Source: Massilia sp. Root335
GTDB lineage: Bacteria; Pseudomonadota; Gammaproteobacteria; Burkholderiales; Burkholderiaceae_D
Assembly (NCBI RefSeq): GCF_001425685.1
Contig: NZ_LMCY01000026.1
Location: 277,590 to 341,589, forward strand
Direction of reading: 5' to 3'
Length of the DNA stretch: 64,000 bases
In this document: piece after piece, positions 58,063 through 64,000 of the stretch
Layout of the letters: the number at the start of each line of letters is the position of its first letter
Position numbering within the stretch: position 1 is the first letter of the stretch
Notes under the pieces: generated by a model
Database searches by the model: none
What the model saw: only the letters and a program-made list of their open reading frames with translations
Told to the model about the DNA's origin: nothing
Position numbers and translations under genes: made by a program

Positions 58063-58836
58063 TCAGTGGAGCAGCTTGACCGCCACTCCCGCCAGCGTCA
58101 TCGCCAGCACGCCCCGTAATACCTTTTCCGGTACGGCCCGGGCCGCCCAGGAACCGAGTGTGATCCCTGGCAACGAGCCGATCAGCAGGGTCAGCAGCAG
58201 GGCCCAGTTGATCGACCCCAGCCACCAATGGCCGACCGCGGCGATGGCGGTCAGCGGCACGGCATAGGCGATGTCGGTACCGGCGACCTCGGCCGGTGTC
58301 AGGCGCGGATACAGCATGACGAGCAACGTGGCCCCGATGGCGCCCGCGCCGATCGACGAGATCGTCACCAGCGTGCCCAGCAGCGCCCCGGACGCGACCG
58401 TGGCCGCGACCAGGCCGCGCCCCTGCAGCTGGCGCGACGGGCTCGCGTTGACCCAGGCAAGCATCTTGCCGCGGAACAGGATGGCGACGACGGTCAGCAG
58501 CACGGACACGGCGATCGAATAGCGGATGATCTTGCCGATCGCGGCATTGAGCGGGCCGAAGTACTGCAGCGCCAGGGTGGCGACGAGTGCCGCGGGCAGC
58601 GCGCCCAGGCACAGGCGGCCGACGATATCCCAGTGGACGGTGCCGCGCGAACGGTGGGTGACGGTGCCGGCGCTCTTGGTGATCGAGGCGAAGGCGAGGT
58701 CGGTGCCGACGGCGACGGACGGCGCGACGCCGAACATCAGCGTCAGCAGCGGCGTCATCAGCGAACCGCCGCCGACGCCGGTCATGCCGACCAGGACGCC
58801 AACGGCGAATCCCGACAAAATGTATGTAATGGACAT
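58063..58836 (-). CDS. TauE/SafE-family sulfite or sulfur-compound exporter
   Basis: 257 residues with GGGGG upstream of the ATG. About eight membrane helices. The two family motifs are VGMTGVGGGSLMTPLLTLMF (about 16-35) and the second, less conserved repeat ISSIGAGAIGATLLVMLYPR (about 160-180). TauE/SafE proteins export sulfite, sulfoacetate or other organosulfonates. Association with the cys genes and the shared upstream element suggest that it handles sulfur in sulfur-limited cells; the direction of transport cannot be fixed from sequence. Confidence 0.88.
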   Translation of the reverse strand: MSITYILSGFAVGVLVGMTGVGGGSLMTPLLTLMFGVAPSVAVGTDLAFASITKSAGTVTHRSRGTVHWDIVGRLCLGALPAALVATLALQYFGPLNAAIGKIIRYSIAVSVLLTVVAILFRGKMLAWVNASPSRQLQGRGLVAATVASGALLGTLVTISSIGAGAIGATLLVMLYPRLTPAEVAGTDIAYAVPLTAIAAVGHWWLGSINWALLLTLLIGSLPGITLGSWAARAVPEKVLRGVLAMTLAGVAVKLLH

Positions 58837-58879
58837 GCTTTACCCCCAGGTTGGCTCCAAGGGTAATGGTCCTCAACCG

Positions 58880-58911
58880 TAAAACAAACGACACGTTCCT
58901 TATTTGCTTAT
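58880..58911 (-). promoter_or_regulatory. Shared 32-base element upstream of the TauE-type gene, candidate CysB site
   Basis: On the minus strand the core is ATAAGCAAATAAGGAACGTG followed by TCGTTTGT. It lies 44 bases upstream of the exporter ATG and is the counterpart of the element at 57974. Confidence 0.6.
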
Positions 58912-58936
58912 GCGGGCCGTGCGTGATCCCGGCGTT

Positions 58937-58964
58937 ACGCGTGGGCTCGGGGAGCCCACCCTAC
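58937..58964. repeat. REP hairpin with compensatory stem change, left of pair
   Basis: CGCGTGGGCTCGGGGAGCCC followed by ACCCTACG. Stem GGGCTC/GAGCCC replaces GGGCAC/GTGCCC of other copies, with both strands changed. Confidence 0.75.
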
Positions 58965-59023
58965 GTGGCCGTGACTTACGATCGAATGCGGCGGCGAATT
59001 CGGTCCCCAGGTTTCATCCGGGC

Positions 59024-59049
59024 CGTAGGGTGGGCGGCCTCCGCCCACG
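59024..59049. repeat. REP hairpin with compensatory stem change, right of pair
   Basis: CGTAGGGTGGGCGGCCTCCG followed by CCCACG, inverted relative to 58937. Stem GGGCGG/CCGCCC. It lies 20 bases downstream of the peroxiredoxin stop. Confidence 0.75.
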
Positions 59050-59069
59050 ATGCATGCCGTGTACGCCGA

Positions 59070-59708
59070 TTATTTGTTCGGCTGCGGCGTCAGACGCAGA
59101 TACGGCTTCGGCGCGCTGAAACCTTTCGGATATTTCTGCTTGAGCTGCTCCGGATCCTGAATGGTCATCGGGATGATCACGTCGTCGCCATCCTTCCAGT
59201 TGCCCGGCGTCGCCACGGTGTAGCCGTCGGTCAGTTGCAGGGCGTCGATCACGCGCAGCACCTCGTCGAAGTTGCGGCCGGTGCTCATCGGGTAGGTGAT
59301 GGTCAGGCGGATCTTCTTGGCCGGATCGATCACGAACAGCGAGCGCACGGTCGCCGTGGCCGACTGGTTCGGGTGGATCATGTCGTACAGTTGCGAGACC
59401 GATTTATCGGCGTCGGCGATGATCGGGAAGCCGACGACGGTCTGCTGGGTTTCCTCGATATCCTTGATCCATGCCTTGTGCTGGTCGGCCGGGTCGACGG
59501 ACAGCGCGATCGCCTTGACGTTGCGCTTGTCGAATTCCGGCTTGAGTTTCGCGGTCAGGCCCAGTTCGGTCGTGCACACCGGCGTGAAGTCGGCCGGGTG
59601 CGAGAACAGCACGACCCACGAATCGCCCGCCCACTCGTGGAAACGGAGTCGGCCGATGGTGGAATCCTGTTCGAAATCCGGAGCCGTGTCGCCCAGGCGT
59701 AAAGTCAT
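59070..59708 (-). CDS. Prx6-type (1-Cys) peroxiredoxin
   Basis: 212 residues with a perfect AAGGAG before the ATG. The active-site motif HPADFTPVCTTELG has the peroxidatic cysteine at 45. The long C-terminal domain (about 165-212, GYTVATPGNWKDGDDVIIPM, then PKGFSAPKPYLRL) is typical of the Prx6 group. No conserved resolving cysteine is apparent. It reduces hydrogen peroxide and organic peroxides. It is 56 bases upstream of the REP-containing spacer and lies after dgkA on the same strand. Confidence 0.93.
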   Translation of the reverse strand: MTLRLGDTAPDFEQDSTIGRLRFHEWAGDSWVVLFSHPADFTPVCTTELGLTAKLKPEFDKRNVKAIALSVDPADQHKAWIKDIEETQQTVVGFPIIADADKSVSQLYDMIHPNQSATATVRSLFVIDPAKKIRLTITYPMSTGRNFDEVLRVIDALQLTDGYTVATPGNWKDGDDVIIPMTIQDPEQLKQKYPKGFSAPKPYLRLTPQPNK

Positions 59709-59764
59709 AATGATCTCCTTTGGTTGAGAGTTGGCCCGCCGCGCCGGCGCGGCGTGCCGATACG

Positions 59765-60151
59765 TCAAAAAAAGCGGTTGTACAGCACGACGGCCCAGGT
59801 GGCGGCCGCCATCGTGATCGCCAGCGCCACCGCCGCGCTGCCCAGGTCCTTGGCGGCCTTGGACAGCGGATGGCGCTCCAGCGATACGCGGTCGACGACG
59901 GCCTCGATGGCCGCATTGATCAATTCCACGAGCAGCACGAGGCCCAGCACGCCGATCAGCGCCAGCTTCTCGAACGCGGAAATCTTCAGCAGCAGCGCGA
60001 CGACGGCGGCCGGCACGGCCACCATCACCTCCTGGCGGAACGCGTGTTCGTGCTCCCACGCCGCGCGGAATCCCGCCATCGAATAGCGGAAGGCACCCAC
60101 GATGCGGCCCAGGCCGCCCTTACTCTTGAACTCGCTGCTCGGTTGATCCAT
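59765..60151 (-). CDS. dgkA: Diacylglycerol kinase DgkA
   Basis: 128 residues, three transmembrane helices. EHAFRQEVMVAV and ELINAAIEAVVDRVSLERHP are the family signature; SKAAKDLGSAAVALAI is the last catalytic segment. It phosphorylates diacylglycerol, recycling the by-product of membrane-derived oligosaccharide or lipid-modification reactions. The start lies 140 bases from the divergent regulator gene. Confidence 0.94.
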   Translation of the reverse strand: MDQPSSEFKSKGGLGRIVGAFRYSMAGFRAAWEHEHAFRQEVMVAVPAAVVALLLKISAFEKLALIGVLGLVLLVELINAAIEAVVDRVSLERHPLSKAAKDLGSAAVALAITMAAATWAVVLYNRFF

Positions 60152-60227
60152 GTATCTTCGACAATCTGTACAGAAACGCCATTATGCGCATACAGCTCCG
60201 CCCCCGCGCAACACCAAACTGACAGGA

Positions 60228-60272
60228 TTACCAATTCTTTTCACATTATGGTATAAAGTAGAGAAATATACC
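60228..60272 (+). promoter_or_regulatory. Promoter and overlapping dyad of the IclR-type gene
   Basis: TTACCA (60228-60233), 18-base spacer, TATAAA (60252-60257). The dyad GGTATA-11-TATACC (60250-60272) overlaps the -10 and start region, a good place for autorepression. Confidence 0.6.
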
Positions 60273-60291
60273 GCACTGCACCAACCACATC

Positions 60292-61077
60292 ATGAAAATG
60301 GAAACCCCAGAACCGGCCAAGACTTCCATCCAGGTGATCGAGCGCATGGTGGCGCTGCTCGACGTACTTGCCAGTTTTCCCGATCCCGTCAGCCTGAAAG
60401 AGTTGTCGAAGATCTCGGGCCTGCACCCGTCCACGGCGCACCGCATCCTGAACGACATGGTCGTGACGCGCTTCGTCGACCGCGTGGAACCGGGCACCTA
60501 CCGCCTCGGCATGCGCCTGCTCGAACTGGGCAACGTGGTCAAGAGCCGGCTGTCCGTGCGCGAAGCCGCCGTCGACCTGATGCGCGCGCTGCACAACAAG
60601 ACCAAGCAGACCGTCAACCTGTCGGTCCGCCAGGGCGACGAGATCGTCTACATCGACCGCGCCTTCTCCGAGCGCTCCGGGATGCAGGTCGTTCGCGCGA
60701 TCGGCGGCCGCGGCCCCCTGCACCTGACGTCGACCGGCAAGCTGTTCCTGTCGATCGACGAACCGAAGGCGATCCGCGCCTACGCCACGCGCACGGGCCT
60801 CGCGGGCCACAACAAGAATTCGATCACGGACCTCACGCGCCTGGAGCGCGAACTGTCGCTCGTGCGCGCACGCGGTTACGCGCGCGACAACGAGGAACTG
60901 GAACTGGGCGTGCGCTGCATGGCGGCCGGCATCCACGACGACAGCGGCAAGCTGGTGGCGGGGTTGTCGATCTCGGCGCCGGCGGACCGGTTGCAGGACG
61001 ATTGGCTGGAAGACCTGGTGACCACGGCGGCGCAGATTTCCGCGACGCTGGGCCACCGGGTGGGCGGCGCCAGCTGA
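60292..61077 (+). CDS. IclR-family transcription regulator
   Basis: 261 residues. The N-terminal winged helix (about 10-75) contains LKELSKISGLHPSTAHRILN. The C-terminal IclR ligand domain (about 90-255) has YIDRAFSERSGMQVVRAIGG, PLHLTSTGKLFLS and CMAAGIHDDSGKLVAGLSIS. It probably responds to a small aromatic or carboxylic acid, but no catabolic operon is near. No strong ribosome-binding site precedes the ATG. The last coding unit HRVGGAS plus stop is repeated downstream (61055-61158). Confidence 0.88.
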   Translation: MKMETPEPAKTSIQVIERMVALLDVLASFPDPVSLKELSKISGLHPSTAHRILNDMVVTRFVDRVEPGTYRLGMRLLELGNVVKSRLSVREAAVDLMRALHNKTKQTVNLSVRQGDEIVYIDRAFSERSGMQVVRAIGGRGPLHLTSTGKLFLSIDEPKAIRAYATRTGLAGHNKNSITDLTRLERELSLVRARGYARDNEELELGVRCMAAGIHDDSGKLVAGLSISAPADRLQDDWLEDLVTTAAQISATLGHRVGGAS

Positions 61078-61158
61078 TAGACCGGGTGGGCGGCGCCAGC
61101 TGAAAGACCGGGTGGGCGGCGCAAGCTGAAAGACCGGGTGGGCGGCGCAAGCTGAAAG
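61055..61158 (+). repeat. Four 26-base tandem repeats across the IclR stop codon
   Basis: Unit ACCGGGTGGGCGGCGCCAGC plus TGATAG or TGAAAG. Copies start at 61055, 61081, 61107 and 61133. The first codes the last residues of the regulator and its TGA; the later three are non-coding. Units 3 and 4 share a C-to-A change (GCGCAAGC). Confidence 0.92.
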
Positions 61159-61159
61159 C

Positions 61160-61240
61160 CGTCGTTCCCGCGCAGGCGGGAACCTAAGTTACGCTGGCGT
61201 ATCGCGACGTACTTGGGTTCCCGCCTCCGCGGGAACGACG
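61160..61240. repeat. Paired-palindrome dispersed repeat, copy 2
   Basis: An 81-base element. Outer arms CGTCGTTCCCGCGCAGGCGG and CCGCCTCCGCGGGAACGACG are inverted with near-perfect match. The inner boundary sequences AACCTAAGTT and ACTTGGGTT mirror those of the copy at 54048. Confidence 0.78.
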
Positions 61241-61255
61241 TATCGAACATTGCCG

Positions 61256-61394
61256 CACGACGGGTGCCGTTACTTCACCACGGGAGCCGTTACTGCACGA
61301 CGGGTGCCGTGACTGCACGACGGTCCCGCTACTACACGACAGGTGCCGCGGCTGCACCACGGTTGCCGCTAGCCGCTACTGCACCACGGGCGCC
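61256..61394. repeat. About seven 20-base tandem repeats across the pbpG stop codon
   Basis: Consensus CACGACGGGTGCCGTTACTG with units at 61256, 61276, 61296, 61316 (19 bases), 61335, 61355 (7-base insertion) and 61382. Read on the minus strand, units repeat the end of PbpG (APVVQ then a stop triplet). The last unit is inside the gene. Confidence 0.85.
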
Positions 61395-62500
61395 GCGGAG
61401 GCGGCAGACACGGTCGCCGGCACCGTCGCCGACACGGTCACGGGCACGCCTGCAGCCGCCGTGGCGGGAATGCCGGCCGGCTTGAGCGCTTCGAGCCAGC
61501 GGCGCATGCGTCCGGCGTCCGCCGTGCGCGACTGCTTGCCCTTCGAGTCGAGGAACACCATGATCACGTTGCGGCCCTGAATCATGGCCTGCATCACGAG
61601 GCAGCGCCCCGCTTCGTTGATGAAGCCCGTCTTCTGCAGGCCGATGTTCCAGTCGGGCGAGGCGACGAGGTAGTTGGTGTTGTGGTACTGCAGCGCCCGG
61701 CCGCCCGCCTGGACGACGTAACCCGGATCCGTCGTGTACTGGCGCAGCAGCGGTTCCTCGTGCGCCACCTTGACCAGCTTGGCCAGGTCGCGCGCGCTCG
61801 ACACGTTCTGGCTCGACAGGCCGCTCGAATCCACATAATGCGTATCGCTCATGCCGAGTTCGCGCGCCTTCGCGTTCATCGCCTCGACGAAGGCATCGAT
61901 ACCGCCCGGATAGTTGCGGCCCAGCGCCGCGGCGGCGCGGTTTTCCGAGCTCATCAGGGCGATGTGCAGCAGGTTCCCGCGCGTCATGCGGGCGCCGACG
62001 GGCAGGCGCGAGCTGGTGAACTTGTGGCGGTCGACGTCGGCCTCGGTAATCGTCAGCACCTCGTTCAGGTCCTGCTGGGCCTGCACGACGAGCAGACCCG
62101 TCATCAGCTTGGTGATGGACGCGATGGGCAGCGCGACGGCGGCGTTCTTTTCGAACAGCACTTCCGAGCTCGTCTGGTCCATCACGTAAGCGACGTTGGA
62201 GCGCAGGTCGAGCGGGTCGTGCGTGCGGTTCAGGCCGGCGATTTCGCCGGCGCTGAGCACGGCCACGGCGGGCGCGGCGCGGCGGATGCGCTGGTACACG
62301 ACGCGGCGCTTGCCGTGCACCATCTCGATCCGGCGCACCATGCGCTGGCGGTTGTCGGCCGCGATCACCTTGGCCAGGTCGGTGCGCTTGGCCTTGACCC
62401 GCTTGGCCGCGGCCGCGTGTCCCTTGTGCCTGGTCGCGGCTGCGGCGGGTTCCAGCACGAACATCATGGCAATGGCGGCGGCCAGCGCGAGCTTGAGCAT
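61376..62500 (-). CDS. pbpG: D-alanyl-D-alanine endopeptidase (PbpG/PBP7 family)
   Basis: 374 residues from MLKLALAAAIAMMFVLEPAA (ATG at 62500), a signal peptide ending AAAA. A basic linker (about 24-75) precedes the S11 penicillin-binding domain with SITK (Ser128 to Lys131), SSENRAAA for SxN, and LQKTGFINEAGR for KTG. The C-terminal tail is Ala/Val/Thr/Pro repeats (GVPVTVSATVPATVSAASAA). It cuts cross-links between peptidoglycan strands in the periplasm. The tail and the repeats beyond the stop seem to be products of the same duplications. Confidence 0.92.
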   Translation of the reverse strand: MLKLALAAAIAMMFVLEPAAAATRHKGHAAAAKRVKAKRTDLAKVIAADNRQRMVRRIEMVHGKRRVVYQRIRRAAPAVAVLSAGEIAGLNRTHDPLDLRSNVAYVMDQTSSEVLFEKNAAVALPIASITKLMTGLLVVQAQQDLNEVLTITEADVDRHKFTSSRLPVGARMTRGNLLHIALMSSENRAAAALGRNYPGGIDAFVEAMNAKARELGMSDTHYVDSSGLSSQNVSSARDLAKLVKVAHEEPLLRQYTTDPGYVVQAGGRALQYHNTNYLVASPDWNIGLQKTGFINEAGRCLVMQAMIQGRNVIMVFLDSKGKQSRTADAGRMRRWLEALKPAGIPATAAAGVPVTVSATVPATVSAASAAPVVQ

Positions 62501-62680
62501 CTGAAAATCCTTGAACGCGAACAGAAGAGCACTAAATGCAGTGTAGCGGAAGACGATTGGAGCGCAAGAGCGCACCAATCGAATGTACCACCTGCGCTCG
62601 CTTTTTTCTACAACGGAAAAAACGGTGCGTTGCAGAAATCTCTTGATTTTTCAATAGCTTGCCGGCGCACCCCGAACCTG

Positions 62681-63376
62681 CTAGTCGAGGAAACGGGTGA
62701 ACGCCGACACCGGTTCGCGTTCCGTCACGAGCGTGTTCTCGACCTTGTCCGGGTCGGCGTAGCCGAGCGCCATGCCGCACACGATCATCTCTTTATCGGA
62801 CAATCCGAGCTCCTCGGCAATGATGCGGTGGAACTGCGTGAACGCGGCCTGCGGACAGGTGTCGAGACCGCGTCCGCGCGCGGCGACCATGATGTTCTGC
62901 AGGAACATGCCATAGTCGAGCCAGGAGCCCTTCTCCATCACGCGGTCGATGGTGAAGATCATGCCGACGGGCGCGTCGAAGAAGCGGTAGTTGCGGCCGT
63001 GCTGGGCCGCCATGCCGGCCTTGTTCTCGCGCGTGAGGCCCAGCAGCGCATACAGGTCCCAGCCGACCTTGCGGCGCCGGTCGACGAACGGCGACACCCA
63101 CTCGCGCGGGTAGTACGCGTATTCCTCGACGTGCGCCCTGGCCTCGGACGGGTCGGCGTAGGCGGCCAGGATGCGGCCGGAGAGGCGTTCCTTCGCGGCG
63201 CCCGTCAGCACGTGGACCTTCCACGGCTGCGTGTTCGTGCCGGACGGCGCGCGCGCCGCCACTTCCAGGATGGCTTCCACGTCCTCGCGCGCGACCGGGG
63301 CCGGCAGGAAGGCGCGGATCGAACGCCGCGACGTGATGGCGGCGTCCACCGCGCGTTGTTGTTCGGTCGTGATCAT
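62681..63376 (-). CDS. Nitroreductase-family FMN oxidoreductase
   Basis: 231 residues. The N-terminal RRSIRAFLPAPVAREDVEAI and APSGTNTQPWKVHVL bind FMN. GSWLDYGMFLQNIMVAARGR and CPQAAFTQFHRIIAEELGL are the family's central helices. GMALGYADPDKVEN is the C-terminal motif. It uses NAD(P)H to reduce nitro or quinone compounds. The physiological substrate is unknown. It begins 9 bases after the stop of the EamA gene that starts outside the window. Confidence 0.9.
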   Translation of the reverse strand: MITTEQQRAVDAAITSRRSIRAFLPAPVAREDVEAILEVAARAPSGTNTQPWKVHVLTGAAKERLSGRILAAYADPSEARAHVEEYAYYPREWVSPFVDRRRKVGWDLYALLGLTRENKAGMAAQHGRNYRFFDAPVGMIFTIDRVMEKGSWLDYGMFLQNIMVAARGRGLDTCPQAAFTQFHRIIAEELGLSDKEMIVCGMALGYADPDKVENTLVTEREPVSAFTRFLD

Positions 63377-63385
63377 GTAGTCTCC

Positions 63386-64000
63386 TTATTTTTTGACGAC
63401 GAATGCGACGCCCAGCACCGCGACGGCCATGCCGGCCACGCCGAGGCTGCTCAACCGTTCGCCGAACAGCAGCCAGGCCATCACGGCCGTCGTCGGCGGG
63501 GTCAGGTACAAGAGGCTCGTCACGCGGGTCGCGTCGCTGCGGCTGATGAGGCGGAACAGCAGGAAGATGGCGCCGATCGACAGCGCCAGGATCGACCACA
63601 GCAGCGCGCCCGCGAACTGCGGCGTCCAGTGGATCGCGTCCATGCGCGGGCCGAAGCCTTCCAGCAGCACGGCGAACGGCAGCAGGGCCAGCGCCGTCGT
63701 CGCGTACTGGATCACGGTGCCGGTGCGCAGGTCGAATTGCGGACAGAAGCGCTTCTGGTACATCGTCCCCGCCGTGATCGACAGCAGGGCCAGCACGCAC
63801 AGCGCGATCGCCGCGGGCGCCAGGCCGTTCAGGTGGATTTTCGCCGCCACCACGAGGCCCACGCCGCACAGGCCCAGCATCAGCCCCAGCCATTGACGCG
63901 GCCGGACCCGTTCGCCGATCAGCGGCGCGGCGATGGCCGTCAGGATCGGCTGCATGCCCACGATCAGCGCGGACAGCCCGGCCGGCATGCCGAGCTTGAT
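63386..64000 (-). CDS. EamA/DMT-family permease, partial at window edge
   Basis: 204 residues visible, with the N terminus beyond 64000. Membrane segments include GLSALIVGMQPILTAIAAPL and GERVRPRQWLGLMLGLCGVG of the first EamA repeat and FAGALLWSILALSIGAIFLL, then LYLTPPTTAVMAWLLFGERL of the second. Substrate unknown. Unlike the EamA protein at 47058, it has the LIGERVRP loop of the RhaT-related branch. It would be cotranscribed with the nitroreductase. Confidence 0.85.
   Translation of the reverse strand: MKLGMPAGLSALIVGMQPILTAIAAPLIGERVRPRQWLGLMLGLCGVGLVVAAKIHLNGLAPAAIALCVLALLSITAGTMYQKRFCPQFDLRTGTVIQYATTALALLPFAVLLEGFGPRMDAIHWTPQFAGALLWSILALSIGAIFLLFRLISRSDATRVTSLLYLTPPTTAVMAWLLFGERLSSLGVAGMAVAVLGVAFVVKK

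Noticed and set aside
61055-61394. Possible CRISPR array
   Set aside because: The repeats are directly tandem without unique spacers, and no cas genes are present.

Overview
The window looks like chromosomal DNA of a high-GC betaproteobacterium, most probably Oxalobacteraceae (Massilia/Telluria-like). That placement is inferred from family resemblance, codon bias and gene order (tonB-exbB-exbD-exbD, nudix-aat-bpt-pyrD, rluC-HAD-Rieske-sppA, divergent rluC/rne). No search was run. There is no rRNA, CRISPR array, prophage or complete insertion sequence; one tRNA (initiator Met) is present.

Layout. 1-6278 (minus) is the end of a surface-polysaccharide locus: two DegT-type aminotransferases, a hexapeptide acyltransferase, a Wzz-type chain-length protein and a Wza-type export protein. 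Its left end is clearly AT-richer than the rest of the window. 6673-13784 (mostly minus) carries a degenerate FAH-family protein, phospholipase A, RsuA, an unknown plus-strand gene with its own terminator, SppA, a Rieske protein, a HAD phosphatase and RluC. An 858-base spacer then leads to rne (RNase E). 18134-22852 (plus) holds a glyoxalase-fold protein, ChrA, MoaA and a fused MobA-MoeA. 22869-29112 (minus) has a frameshifted REP-associated transposase between inverted REP hairpins, then rmuC, a truncated globin, a large FtsX-type permease and an adenine/adenosine deaminase. 29771-34686 is the prkA-yeaH-spoVR stress operon. 35256-39187 is a TonB energy-transduction operon with two exbD genes and a TPR protein.

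39432-48832 is dense housekeeping: ribF-ileS-lspA-coaBC-dut, a peptidase-like lipoprotein without its zinc motif, an EamA permease and AlkA. A two-module outer-membrane barrel, a Tdi1-like immunity protein (DUF1851), tRNA-fMet, a Nudix hydrolase, both N-degron transferases (aat, bpt) and pyrD follow. 54154-58836 (minus) is a sulfur-assimilation block: cysT-cysW-cysA-cysB, preceded by a TauE/SafE-type exporter. A 32-base element is shared upstream of cysT and of the exporter. The window closes with Prx6-type peroxiredoxin, DgkA, an IclR regulator, PbpG, a nitroreductase and a partial EamA permease.

Most distinctive observations: (i) a decayed REPtron, i.e. a frameshifted RAYT flanked by inverted REPs whose dispersed copies show compensatory stem changes; (ii) three genes (iclR-type, pbpG, lspA) whose 3' ends are tandemly duplicated across the stop codon; (iii) two likely pseudo-enzymes in intact reading frames, the FAH-like and M48-like proteins; (iv) a MobA-MoeA fusion; (v) a repeat-rich prkA leader with potentially exclusive pairings; (vi) the shared 32-base element that places the TauE-type exporter in the sulfur regulon.
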